From the NCBI RefSeq assembly GCF_009697385.1, contig NZ_VUNL01000002.1:1-64000 (forward strand): 64,000 bases of DNA, given 5' to 3'. The DNA comes from Wylensekiella montiformis (GTDB taxonomy: Bacteria > Bacillota > Negativicutes > Selenomonadales > Selenomonadaceae). A program made the translations under genes and the position numbers. Under the pieces are notes generated by a model, which was not told the origin of the DNA, searched no databases, and saw only the letters and a program-made list of their open reading frames with translations. Shown here one piece after another: positions 1 through 8,086 of this stretch; within the stretch, counting starts at the first letter, position 1, and each line of letters starts with the position of its first letter.

Positions 1-790
1 GGCGCAGAAGATCTTCCAGGCGAATTTCCCGCAGTTCGCCCATCCCGGCTTCCCCGCTGATCATTTCGTAAATGCCCGGCATGATGCGGACGTTTGCCCC
101 CGTTTTGCGGCACTGCCGGTCAATCCGTCGGACAGCATCGCCATCCGCCGAGGGGATGGCGATCACGATGGTGTCGATCTTGTGTTTCCGGACGACGGCG
201 GGAAGGTCCCGGGTCGTCCCCAGTATGGGAAAGCCGGCGAGGCGTCCTTTTTGTTTCTTTTCATCATCATCGACAAAGCCGACAATGGAGATCGTTGCCG
301 CATCGTTTTGTTCCAGTTCCCGTGCGAGCATGGCTCCGGCGTCTCCCGCGCCGACGATCAGGAGGTTTTCCCTGCCGCCTTTGGATTCCGTTACCAGATC
401 GAGGTTGATTTTGAACATCAGGCGGCTGGCTCCGATGGCTCCGAGATCCAGCAGCCATGTGATAATCATGACGCTGCGCGGTATCGCGATGGAAAGCAGC
501 ACCGTAAGAATGAATATGGCCGCCTGCGATAGGGTAACGGCGCCGACGATCGCGATGAGATCACGCATGCGGGCATAGTGCCAGATCCGGTGATACATGC
601 CATAGAAATAAAAGATAGCCAGCGAAATCAGCACCATCCATGGCAAACATGCCCGAAAAATGTCAAATTCGGCGGCAGGAACAACGCCTTCGAAACGAAG
701 CAATAAAGCAGCTAAGGGCATGACCGCCAGAATTATGGCATCGATGAATAATAGTTTTAGTTTGTCACGTATTAATTTCAGATATGTCAC
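1..790 (-). CDS. CapD/FlaA1-type sugar-nucleotide epimerase/dehydratase, N-terminal part (cut by window start)
   Basis: The reading frame is open from a GTG at 790 to the window edge, about 263 residues. An AGAGAGG ribosome site lies nine bases before the GTG. The N-terminus has several hydrophobic segments (about residues 8-130), then a Rossmann nucleotide-binding motif, LLIVGAGDAG, and later IRLEDLLR near the cut end. This is the pattern of membrane-bound polysaccharide enzymes of the CapD/WbpM/FlaA1 family, which modify UDP-sugars for capsule or O-antigen. The catalytic dehydratase domain would lie outside the window, so the exact reaction cannot be named. The upstream neighbour is a Wzz-type gene on the same strand, which supports a polysaccharide locus. 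Confidence 0.85.
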   Translation of the reverse strand, partial: MTYLKLIRDKLKLLFIDAIILAVMPLAALLLRFEGVVPAAEFDIFRACLPWMVLISLAIFYFYGMYHRIWHYARMRDLIAIVGAVTLSQAAIFILTVLLSIAIPRSVMIITWLLDLGAIGASRLMFKINLDLVTESKGGRENLLIVGAGDAGAMLARELEQNDAATISIVGFVDDDEKKQKGRLAGFPILGTTRDLPAVVRKHKIDTIVIAIPSADGDAVRRIDRQCRKTGANVRIMPGIYEMISGEAGMGELREIRLEDLLR

Positions 791-814
791 AGATTTTAGC
801 CTCTCTTGTTATAA

Positions 815-873
815 CCTCATCCAACCACCCTCATCCGAGCGCTTCGCGCCCACCTTCCCCCAACGGGGGAAGG
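815..873. repeat. REP-like intergenic palindromic element
   Basis: The gap between the Wzz gene and the CapD-like gene holds two CCTCATCC-type motifs, a GCGCTTCGCGC arch, and a perfect hairpin at 853-873 (CCTTCCCCC, loop AAC, GGGGGAAGG). There is no T-run after the hairpin on either strand, so it is not a usual terminator. Similar GGGGGAAGG elements are common between genes in gut Bacillota (recollection, not searched). Confidence 0.5.
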
Positions 874-874
874 C

Positions 875-2227
875 TTAGCGTTCTTCCCGTTTATAACAGA
901 TCAGGCCATAGCCAAAGCTCAGCAGGCAGCCGATGACGAAGCCGATCGCTGTGATGAGTTTTTTCCGCGGGGCGGCTGGTTTGTCCGCATCAGGCAGGTT
1001 CGCGGCGTCGATGATCTGGATGTCCATGGATTCCATGGCTTCCTGAATCTTGTCGTTTTCGCACTGCTGAACGAGGTTGGTGTAGATTTGTTTTTTGATG
1101 GCTGCGTCGCTCTGCAGCTGCAGGTAGACCATCATGTCTTCCGGGAGTTTGCCGAGTTCCTGTTCTTTTTCGGCTTTTTTCCCGCGGATGGCGGCTTCAC
1201 TTGCTGCCGCCGCGCTGGCTTGCGCCTGCGCTATGGCCTGATTTTTCAGAAGTTCCATCTGTGCGCTGTTGAGGCTGGCGGCATTGGAGCCGACGACGGC
1301 GCCGACTTCTTCGGAGAGCGACTGACTCAGCTTGTTCCTCTGACGCTCTGCCGCGATGACAGAGGGATGATTGTCGGTGTATTTCTGACGCAGGCCGACA
1401 AGTTCGACTTCTTTGGCGACGATCTGTGACCGGATGTTTTGTACTGTGGGATTATCGTTGATGTTGTAGCTGGCCGAGCCGGCTTTCTGCTCTCCCAGTT
1501 TCTGCGTTGCGACGTCATACTGAGCCTGTGCGGATTTTTGCTGAACCTGCATGTCGCTGATGGCTTTGTCGTAGGCGTCGAGCTGCTGGATGGCGAATTT
1601 GGCCTGATCGTCCGGGCTGTACATTTTGTGCTCGCGGGAAAACGCCGCGAGTTTCTGCGCGGCTTCGTCGCTTTCCTGCCGGGCGGTTTCGATGCGTTCA
1701 TTGAGGAACTGCACGAGGAGGCTCTGCGTCTGCCGGCTGTTTTCGGTCTGCATGGTGAGGAAGTTGTCCACTACGCCCTGCGAGATGCTCTGTGCCTCCT
1801 CCGGCGTGCGCCCGGTCGCGGTTACCGTGATGAGGTTGGTCTGTTTGGTGTTCTCGATTTTGAGGTTCTTTTTCGCAAACTCTTTGGCGTCCGGCTTTTT
1901 CTTCTCGTCCGGCCAGTCGATCTGGTCGATGATGGGGTCGAGAACGCGGCGCGATTTCATGAGTTCGATGTAGTTGAGCGGCGAGGCGTTCGAGCTGTTG
2001 CCGCCGAGATTGACGCCCATGGCCGCGGCCATAGCGGCGGCGCCGCTGATGTCTTTGCCGGCGCTGCGGGTCTGGACGAGCGCCGTGGATTCGTACTGCT
2101 TCGGGAGGATGAAGGATACGCCCAGGGCAAGAACGGTGCATCCGGCGACCAGCCCGCCAGTGATCTTTTTTCGCTCCATCATAATGTGCATCAATCGTCC
2201 CAGGTCAATGCTTTCCTCGTGTTCCAT
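875..2227 (-). CDS. Wzz/GumC-type polysaccharide chain-length determinant
   Basis: The 450-residue protein has one membrane segment near residues 23-41 and another near 424-444, with a long periplasmic coiled-coil region between them rich in Q, A, E and K. A proline-rich stretch, PDADKPAAPRK, sits just before the second segment. This is the Wzz family layout, which sets the length of exported polysaccharide chains together with a Wzy polymerase. No C-terminal tyrosine-kinase domain is present, so a kinase partner, if any, is separate. The ATG follows a GGGGAG site. The next gene downstream is the CapD-like enzyme, so the two probably belong to one surface-polysaccharide operon. Family assignment is firm; which polymer it controls is unknown. 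Confidence 0.88.
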   Translation of the reverse strand: MEHEESIDLGRLMHIMMERKKITGGLVAGCTVLALGVSFILPKQYESTALVQTRSAGKDISGAAAMAAAMGVNLGGNSSNASPLNYIELMKSRRVLDPIIDQIDWPDEKKKPDAKEFAKKNLKIENTKQTNLITVTATGRTPEEAQSISQGVVDNFLTMQTENSRQTQSLLVQFLNERIETARQESDEAAQKLAAFSREHKMYSPDDQAKFAIQQLDAYDKAISDMQVQQKSAQAQYDVATQKLGEQKAGSASYNINDNPTVQNIRSQIVAKEVELVGLRQKYTDNHPSVIAAERQRNKLSQSLSEEVGAVVGSNAASLNSAQMELLKNQAIAQAQASAAAASEAAIRGKKAEKEQELGKLPEDMMVYLQLQSDAAIKKQIYTNLVQQCENDKIQEAMESMDIQIIDAANLPDADKPAAPRKKLITAIGFVIGCLLSFGYGLICYKREER

Positions 2228-2449
2228 GTATGTTTGCTCCCCTTTTCTTATCCTCTGGATTCTCTAAGATTTTCATAAAAGTATAGTTTTCTAAAAAAGC
2301 CACATTACTGGAACATGATGAAAAAATATTCATATTTTGTGCAATAACCCCATATTATCGTGCAAAAAAGCGAAAAAAAATAGACGCCATCGCACCCGTT
2401 TGTTATAATGTAAGTTACGATAGTGTTGTCCATAAAAGTATACTTTATG
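2228..2449. promoter_or_regulatory. Wzz upstream region with a repeated palindromic motif
   Basis: No gene is seen between the Wzz start and the ftsH terminator (about 270 bases, AT-rich). The 12-mer CATAAAAGTATA occurs twice, at 2274-2285 and 2431-2442. The second copy is part of the near palindrome CATAAAAGTATACTTTATG (2431-2449). A TATAAT at 2404-2409 reads rightwards but no gene follows it. The paired motif could be an operator for the polysaccharide operon; this is inference. Confidence 0.35.
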
Positions 2450-2495
2450 AATCAGCTATATTCTGCACGTCGATGAACCGTATCATGAAACACAA

Positions 2496-2542
2496 AAAGC
2501 GGCCTGCCCATCGCGCATGATGCGCAATGGGCAGGCCGCTTT
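2496..2542 (-). terminator. Terminator of ftsH
   Basis: A 16-bp stem (AAAGCGGCCTGCCCAT at 2496-2511 with its complement at 2527-2542) lies just after the ftsH stop. It is followed on the minus strand by a TTTTTGTGTTT tract. Confidence 0.9.
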
Positions 2543-2557
2543 CGCTGTATCTTTCAG

Positions 2558-4399
2558 TCAGCAGGAAGAGTTCGGCTCCGCTGCATCCGATTCAGGTTGA
2601 AGGATGTCCATAAATTCTTTTCCCGTAATGGTTTCCTTCTCATAGAGGAACGCCGCGAGTTCATCGAGTTTATCCCGATGCTCTTCCAACATTTGTTTCG
2701 CTTTTTCATGTTGTCTTTTGACCAGTTCGACAACCTGTTTGTCGATCCGGTCCTGCGTCGCCGCGGAACAAGCCAGCGAGGTATCTCCGCCAAGATATTT
2801 ATTGGTGACGGTTTCCATGGCGACCATGTCGAAGTCTGTGCTCATTCCATAGCGTGTGATCATTGCCCGGGCCAGTTTTGTCGCCTGTTCGATGTCATTG
2901 GCCGCTCCTGTACTGACCTGCCCGAATTTCACTTCTTCTGCCGCGCGTCCGGCGGTAAGCGTCGCAATCTTATTTTCCAGCTCTTCGCGGGTCAGGATGT
3001 ACTTATCTTTTTGCTCCACCTGCATGGTATATCCCAGCGCACCGGATGTACGGGGAATAATGGTTATTTTTTGAACGGGCGCCGAGTTGGTCTGCAGGGC
3101 AGCGACCAGCGCATGACCGATTTCATGATAGGCCACGGTGTGTTTTTCTTTATCCGACAAAATCGCATTTTTCTTTTGATAGCCGGCAATGACAACCTCC
3201 ACGCTTTCCTCCAGATCGGACTGGGTGACGGCATGGCGTCCTGCACGCACGGCCCGCAGAGCGCCTTCGTTGATGATGTTGGCCAGCTCTGCGCCGGATG
3301 CACCGGCTGCCATACGGGCAATCGTATGGAAATCTACGGAGTCGGCCAGCCGGACTTTTTTCGCATGGACTTCCAAAATTGCTTCCCGCCCGGCCAGATC
3401 CGGCAGTTCAACGGGGACGCGGCGGTCAAAACGACCGGGTCGCAGAAGCGCGGGGTCCAATGATTCGGGGCGGTTGGTCGCGGCCAAAATAATGACGCCG
3501 TTGTTTCCCTCGAAGCCATCCATTTCCGTCAGCAGTTGGTTCAGGGTCTGCTCCCGCTCGTCGTTCCCCATCACATTGCCGCTTCGTTTCTGCCCGATGG
3601 CATCGATCTCGTCGATAAAGACAATGCACGGTGCCTTTTCCTTGGCCTGCCGAAACAGATCGCGGACCTTGGATGCGCCCATGCCGACGAACATTTCGAC
3701 AAATTCCGAGCCGGCGATGGAGAAAAACGGCACGTCGGCTTCGCCGGCCACGGCTTTCGCCAGCATCGTTTTGCCAGTTCCCGGAGGTCCGACGAGCAGT
3801 ACGCCTTTCGGCATGGCCGCACCAATCGAAGAGTATTTCTGCGGATTATGCAGATAATCCACGATTTCCGACAAGTTTTCCTTTGCCTCATCCTCTCCTG
3901 CTACATCCTTAAAATGAATGCCCTCGGAAGAGGGGACGTAGACTTTGGCCTGATTGCCGCCCATGCCGAACATCATGGAGTTGCCTCCGGCCCGCTCCAT
4001 GAGTTTCCGACTGAAATATTGGCCAATGGCAAAAAAGATCAGCAATGGCAGAATCCAAGTCATGAAGAAGCTGACGATGGGCGACATTTCTTCCTTGATG
4101 TCCTGTGAGAATACCGCGCCGGATTCATGGAGCCGGTCAACCAGATTCGGATCTTCCATAATGCCGGTTTTATAGGTCTTGTGATCGTTCTTGTCGGTAA
4201 ACAGGATCTGGTTGTCCTTGAGCTCGACTTTATCGATGTTTTTATCGTCGATCATCGTCATGAAGGTGCCGTAATCGACCTGCTCGATCTGCTGCTGGGC
4301 AAAATACGGTCTGGCCATTTCATTGAACAAGAGCATGATCGCCAGAACCAGAATATAATAAAACGTCAGCGATTTTTTCGGCGGTTTTACTTCTTTCAT
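2558..4399 (-). CDS. ftsH: ATP-dependent zinc metalloprotease FtsH
   Basis: The 613-residue protein has two N-terminal membrane segments (about 11-29 and 108-128), an AAA ATPase domain and an M41 protease domain. Walker A GPPGTGKT is at 204-211, Walker B FIDEID at 261-266, and the arginine-finger region RPGRFDRR near 320-327. The zinc site HEIGH is at 425-429, with the probable third ligand Asp near 502. It degrades membrane and regulatory proteins at the inner membrane. The zinc motif reads HEIGH where HEAGH is usual, a conservative change. The gene stands alone with its own terminator and lacks the common tilS-hpt neighbours, so it may be a second FtsH copy; that needs the rest of the genome. 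Confidence 0.96.
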   Translation of the reverse strand: MKEVKPPKKSLTFYYILVLAIMLLFNEMARPYFAQQQIEQVDYGTFMTMIDDKNIDKVELKDNQILFTDKNDHKTYKTGIMEDPNLVDRLHESGAVFSQDIKEEMSPIVSFFMTWILPLLIFFAIGQYFSRKLMERAGGNSMMFGMGGNQAKVYVPSSEGIHFKDVAGEDEAKENLSEIVDYLHNPQKYSSIGAAMPKGVLLVGPPGTGKTMLAKAVAGEADVPFFSIAGSEFVEMFVGMGASKVRDLFRQAKEKAPCIVFIDEIDAIGQKRSGNVMGNDEREQTLNQLLTEMDGFEGNNGVIILAATNRPESLDPALLRPGRFDRRVPVELPDLAGREAILEVHAKKVRLADSVDFHTIARMAAGASGAELANIINEGALRAVRAGRHAVTQSDLEESVEVVIAGYQKKNAILSDKEKHTVAYHEIGHALVAALQTNSAPVQKITIIPRTSGALGYTMQVEQKDKYILTREELENKIATLTAGRAAEEVKFGQVSTGAANDIEQATKLARAMITRYGMSTDFDMVAMETVTNKYLGGDTSLACSAATQDRIDKQVVELVKRQHEKAKQMLEEHRDKLDELAAFLYEKETITGKEFMDILQPESDAAEPNSSC

Positions 4400-4450
4400 T
4401 CCTACTCTCCCCTTTTATCCGACCCCAAAGCCATGGATAAGTTCGACTAG

Positions 4451-4480
4451 ATTCAGAGGGAGTAAACACTCCCTCTGAAT
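4451..4480. terminator. 13-bp hairpin between ftsH and the Asp23-type gene
   Basis: ATTCAGAGGGAGT pairs perfectly with ACTCCCTCTGAAT around an AAAC loop. A T-rich tract (GAGTTTCCTTTT) follows on the plus strand only, where no gene ends. On the minus strand it lies in the ftsH upstream region. The role is uncertain. Confidence 0.4.
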
Positions 4481-4498
4481 GAGTTTCCTTTTATGGTA

Positions 4499-4532
4499 AA
4501 AGCCCCTGCCGGATCGATACTCCGCAGGGACT
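4499..4532 (-). terminator. Terminator of the rny-to-Asp23 unit
   Basis: AGCCCCTGC at 4501-4509 pairs with GCAGGGACT at 4524-4532 with one mismatch. It is followed on the minus strand by CTTTTACC. It lies seven bases beyond the stop of the P-loop/Asp23 gene. Confidence 0.65.
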
Positions 4533-4538
4533 CATGGT

Positions 4539-5372
4539 TCACGACTGCACATACAGTGCCTTGACGCGAATATTGACTTCATGAACGACCATACCGGTCA
4601 TAGATTCGACCGCCTCACAGATTTCCTTCTGTGCCTGTGCGATTAGTGTAGGGATATGATTCCCATAGGTCAAAACGACTTCACACGAAATCCGCAGCCC
4701 CATATCTTCCTCGCCCTGCATCAGGTGATGTACATGCGTGTGCCCGATCCGGGTGAACGCCGCATTATGCCGGACTACCTGACGAACGATCGCCTTGATG
4801 GCGGAGTCATCGATGACCAGTTTGCCATAATAGCTGAATACCGGGCGCACAATGGATTTTTCACCCAGCCGGCGGCGCCGCGTCGACGAGCGCTTGAAAA
4901 AGGTCTGCAGCGGATCGACCAGATAGCCGGAAAAATGCGGTTTGAGCTCGATCGTCGGTACAGGAATGATATGTTTTCCCTGTTTGAGACGGTAAAATTG
5001 GGCTTTTTCCATCTCCTGACGGGAAGCAACGTCTGCAATGTTGATAATTTTTGCAATCGACGGAAGGCGAAGCGCCTTCGCGATCTTCTGTACCATGTTC
5101 TCCGACGTGCCGAGAATCAGGATACGATGCGGTTTGGATTCTGCGATGGCCTTGCGCACTTCCTCCGCATGACCCGGAAGGATGAAAATAGCCCGCCGGA
5201 CCGCCATGATCTTGCTTTTTTCTTTTTTGGCAGAGTGACCTGCCAGGATTCTGCCATCCTTGATCAGGATGCCATCATCGATTATGGCGTCTGCCTTATT
5301 GTCATGTGCGACCATCAGTGCGTGATGGCTTTTGCCCGTGCCACTCGGACCGACCAAGGCGATAACATTCAT
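4539..5372 (-). CDS. P-loop ATPase fused to an Asp23/Gls24-type domain
   Basis: The 277-residue protein begins with a nucleotide-binding loop, GPSGTGKS, at residues 8-15, so the N-terminal half is probably an ATPase or GTPase. The middle contains an arginine run (RSSTRRRR). The last hundred residues look like an Asp23/Gls24 envelope-stress domain, ending in a segment with EAVESMTGMVVHEVNI, the usual end of that family. The usual Asp23 protein is a small unfused protein of the cell envelope; here it carries its own P-loop domain. The gene is the last of a leftward series starting at rny, separated by only twelve bases from the PHP gene. Function is not established; a stress or envelope role is inferred from the domain. 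Confidence 0.7.
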   Translation of the reverse strand: MNVIALVGPSGTGKSHHALMVAHDNKADAIIDDGILIKDGRILAGHSAKKEKSKIMAVRRAIFILPGHAEEVRKAIAESKPHRILILGTSENMVQKIAKALRLPSIAKIINIADVASRQEMEKAQFYRLKQGKHIIPVPTIELKPHFSGYLVDPLQTFFKRSSTRRRRLGEKSIVRPVFSYYGKLVIDDSAIKAIVRQVVRHNAAFTRIGHTHVHHLMQGEEDMGLRISCEVVLTYGNHIPTLIAQAQKEICEAVESMTGMVVHEVNIRVKALYVQS

Positions 5373-5384
5373 AGTTCACGCTCC

Positions 5385-6218
5385 CTATCCCAGCTGCTGC
5401 TCCGGGCGATAAAACTTCTCAGCCCATCGGTCTTCAATGGTGAACACGCCGACTTCCTGCGGGTATCGGGTCGGAAATCCATGAAAGTCCGATCCTCCTG
5501 CGGGCAGCAGATGGTATTCCTCCGCCATGGAAAGATAGCGGCGGACATCCTCCGGATCATGCTGCGGATAAAAGACCTCGATTCCCTCCATACCACATTG
5601 GCAAAGCCGGCGTACCAGTTCATCATCGCCAATCAGACGAGGATGCGCCAGCACCGGCGTACCTCCCGCTGCTTTGATCAGACCGATGATCTCTTCCACT
5701 TCCAGCCGGTAATGCGGCACGTAAGCAGGCTTTCCCTTGGCCAGTACAGCATCAAAAGCCTCGCGTACCGAAGAGAAATATCCCTTTTTGACCAGCACCC
5801 GACCGACATGGGAGCGGCTGATGGAGCTGCTGCTTCCGGCTATGCCCAGCACTTCTGCTTCACTGATCTGATAGCCCAGTGTCTGAAGCTTGTCCAGCAT
5901 TTCCGCAAAACGCGTCCAGCGCGCTTCGGTAACGTCATTGAGCTTATCAGCCAGCTCCCGGTAATAAATATCGATATTGTATCCGAGTATGTGGATCTCA
6001 TGAACAGGATGGTGCGCACTGAACTCAATCCCCGGAATCAGGCGGATTCCTTTTGCCGGATACCGCCCGTTCTCATACAAATGGCTGATTCCGTCAATCG
6101 TATCATGATCGGTAATCGCCATATAGGTCAGCCCGGATTCTTTTGCGGCTGCTACGAGTTCTTCCGGTGTCAGTTTGCCGTCGGAAAACGTCGTATGCAT
6201 ATGCAAATCACTTGGCAT
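5385..6218 (-). CDS. PHP-domain phosphoesterase (YciV/TrpH type)
   Basis: The 277-residue protein carries the PHP metal-binding motifs in order: [11 protein letters not shown] at residues 4-14, ITDHDT near 35, PGIEFSA near 63, AHPR in the middle and GGSDFHG near the end. These match the small stand-alone PHP proteins such as E. coli YciV (RNase AM), which remove short 5' RNA ends or act on nucleotide phosphates. The start follows GGAGTG. Its place between spoVS and the P-loop/Asp23 gene, in a unit led by RNase Y, fits an RNA or nucleotide role, but the substrate cannot be read from the sequence. Confidence 0.85.
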   Translation of the reverse strand: MPSDLHMHTTFSDGKLTPEELVAAAKESGLTYMAITDHDTIDGISHLYENGRYPAKGIRLIPGIEFSAHHPVHEIHILGYNIDIYYRELADKLNDVTEARWTRFAEMLDKLQTLGYQISEAEVLGIAGSSSSISRSHVGRVLVKKGYFSSVREAFDAVLAKGKPAYVPHYRLEVEEIIGLIKAAGGTPVLAHPRLIGDDELVRRLCQCGMEGIEVFYPQHDPEDVRRYLSMAEEYHLLPAGGSDFHGFPTRYPQEVGVFTIEDRWAEKFYRPEQQLG

Positions 6219-6242
6219 TCGGATTCACTCCTATATATTTTT

Positions 6243-6503
6243 TCAGCGTGGTTCCACGATCAGTTTGATCGCCGTACGCTCCTCACCGTCAATCTGAATA
6301 TCCGTAAATGCCGGAATGCAGATCAAATCAATGCCGTGCGGCGCGACAAAGCCGCGCGCAATCGCCACTGCCTTGACTGCCTGATTAAGCGCACCGGCGC
6401 CAATGGCCTGCATTTCCGCGCTGCCGCTTTCCCGCAGTACGCCGGCCAGCGCGCCGGCTACTGAGTTTGGATTTGATTTGGCGGATACTTTCAGGATTTC
6501 CAT
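6243..6503 (-). CDS. spoVS: Stage V sporulation protein S (SpoVS)
   Basis: The 86-residue protein starts MEILKVSAKSNPNSVAGAL and continues with the glycine- and alanine-rich core of the SpoVS family, a small Alba-like nucleic-acid-binding protein. The frame is open further upstream, but the ATG at 6503 has a GAGAGGAAG site eight bases before it and matches the family N-terminus, so the shorter form is chosen. SpoVS occurs in many bacteria that do not form spores, so its presence does not show sporulation. It follows ymdB in the same direction; the rny-ymdB-spoVS neighbourhood is a common pairing in Bacillota. Confidence 0.93.
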   Translation of the reverse strand: MEILKVSAKSNPNSVAGALAGVLRESGSAEMQAIGAGALNQAVKAVAIARGFVAPHGIDLICIPAFTDIQIDGEERTAIKLIVEPR

Positions 6504-6659
6504 GGTCAGCACTTCCTCTCTTGCCAATCGATACGCATTCTGTCCGCATTGCGGGCAGGATGCGCCGCCTTCATGTGAGAACATCGATAAATCGTACTAT
6601 CAGAGTAATATTCTGCTTTCTTATCGCAGAATCCTTCCTTTGCGAAGAAAAACCTGCCG

Positions 6660-7439
6660 TCACCCGGTGATAAGGATTCGTTCTATCCCTGTGGTTTTCT
6701 TTGTCTTCTTGTCTATGTCCACGATTACCGCGGAGTAAACGCATGGGCCGTCTTCTTCGAGATCAAACCGGCAGGGCATGGCCGTTGTAAATTTCCGGAT
6801 GATGATCTCCGGTTTGACACCAAGTACCGAGTTCCACGGCCCGACCATGCCGAGGTCTGTAATGTATGCGGTTCCGCCCGGAAGGATGCGGGCATCCGCG
6901 GTCTGAATATGCGTGTGCGTTCCGACGACGCCGTTGACGCGCCCATCCAGATACCAGCCCATGGCCATCTTTTCTGAGGTGGTCTCCGCGTGAAAATCCA
7001 GAAACAGTACATCACATTCCGAGCGAATCTCCCGCAGAATCTCCTCGGCCTTTTGAAACGGGCAGTCCATATCCGGCATGAACGCTCTGCCGGACAGATT
7101 GAACACACCGATATTCCATGCCTTAAACGGGTAAATGCACCATCCCTTGCCCGGCGCCCCTTCCGGATAATTGGCCGGACGAATGAGGAACGGCTCCTGA
7201 TCGATAAATTCCAGAACGTCCTTTTTGTCCCAGACATGATTGCCGGAGGTGATGACGTCCGCGCCGGCATGATAGAGCTCATCCAGCGATTTGCGCGTAA
7301 AGCCTTTCCCTCCCGCGGAATTTTCTCCATTGACTATGACGATATCGATTTTTTTTTCTTCGCGCAGCTTCGGCGTATATTTTTGGAATGCCCTGCGGCC
7401 GGGCCGGCCGACGACATCTCCTGTCAGCATGACTCGCAC
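6660..7439 (-). CDS. ymdB: YmdB-family metallophosphoesterase
   Basis: The 259-residue protein has the metal-binding motifs GDVVGRPGR, VNGENSAGG, SGNHVWD, DFHAETTSEK and GTHTHIQTAD in the order of the YmdB family. These enzymes hydrolyse 2',3'-cyclic nucleotides and in Bacillus influence motility, biofilm and sporulation choices. The start is a GTG with AAGGAG seven bases upstream. It follows rny and a 182-residue unknown protein on the same strand. About 155 bases separate it from spoVS; this gap has a 7-bp hairpin but no clear terminator. Confidence 0.93.
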   Translation of the reverse strand: MRVMLTGDVVGRPGRRAFQKYTPKLREEKKIDIVIVNGENSAGGKGFTRKSLDELYHAGADVITSGNHVWDKKDVLEFIDQEPFLIRPANYPEGAPGKGWCIYPFKAWNIGVFNLSGRAFMPDMDCPFQKAEEILREIRSECDVLFLDFHAETTSEKMAMGWYLDGRVNGVVGTHTHIQTADARILPGGTAYITDLGMVGPWNSVLGVKPEIIIRKFTTAMPCRFDLEEDGPCVYSAVIVDIDKKTKKTTGIERILITG

Positions 7440-7472
7440 AATGATTTCTCCTTCCTGATTTCCCTCACCCGG

Positions 7473-8021
7473 TCAGCGGTTATAGACGACAACCCGATCG
7501 TTTTCACGAATGCCGACCAGACGGTCGCGGATGGGGCGAATTTGTACCGTTCCCAGTATGTGGTCCAGCACATCACTCTGGACATCGGAAAAATCCTGCT
7601 CCATGTTGTCCAGTGTATGACTGTCCTGACGGAGGCGATCCGCATAATGCTCGCGAAATAGGGAGGTAAGCAGAGTGAGTTCGCCTCTTGTCATGTTGAT
7701 CAGCTGCCGGTGTACATGAACAATCATCACGTCTGCATGCTGTTCCGCTTCCACAGACATCCAGACCGGCCCTCCTGTCTCCATCTCATGATAGGCTTGC
7801 AGACTGTCGTCCAAAAAATGAAGGAACTGTTCCAGTTCCGGCCGTTCTTCCTTTCCCTGAATGACAAAATCCAGAATCAGTTCCGCATCGCGCGGCAGAT
7901 AGGATACGGATTCGAGTTCCGGATAACAGACCAGCATGGATGCCAGAAGCTGGATCCCTTCTTTATCCTCTTGTTGTCTCCGGACTGAAAAAAGGGTCCG
8001 GAATCGATTGAATCCAAACAT
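7473..8021 (-). CDS. Unknown protein between rny and ymdB
   Basis: The 182-residue protein is soluble and acidic, with no signal peptide or membrane segment. The ATG follows AAGAAGGAG. I do not recognise a domain. Visible features are a basic N-terminus (FGFNRFRTLFSVRRQQ), an acidic middle with several Glu, His and Leu residues, and a C-terminal part ending in GIRENDRVVVYNR. The tight same-strand position between RNase Y and the cyclic-nucleotide phosphodiesterase YmdB suggests a part in RNA turnover or its control. That is inference from context only. Confidence 0.7.
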   Translation of the reverse strand: MFGFNRFRTLFSVRRQQEDKEGIQLLASMLVCYPELESVSYLPRDAELILDFVIQGKEERPELEQFLHFLDDSLQAYHEMETGGPVWMSVEAEQHADVMIVHVHRQLINMTRGELTLLTSLFREHYADRLRQDSHTLDNMEQDFSDVQSDVLDHILGTVQIRPIRDRLVGIRENDRVVVYNR

Positions 8022-8086
8022 ACTGCTCCTTCTTATAGGTAGAATTGGGGATGCAGGGTTCTTCCCCGCATCCCCAAACTTCCTTG

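Noticed and set aside
2404-2409. TATAAT on the plus strand as a promoter
   Set aside because: No plus-strand gene follows and the -35 (TAGACG) is weak.
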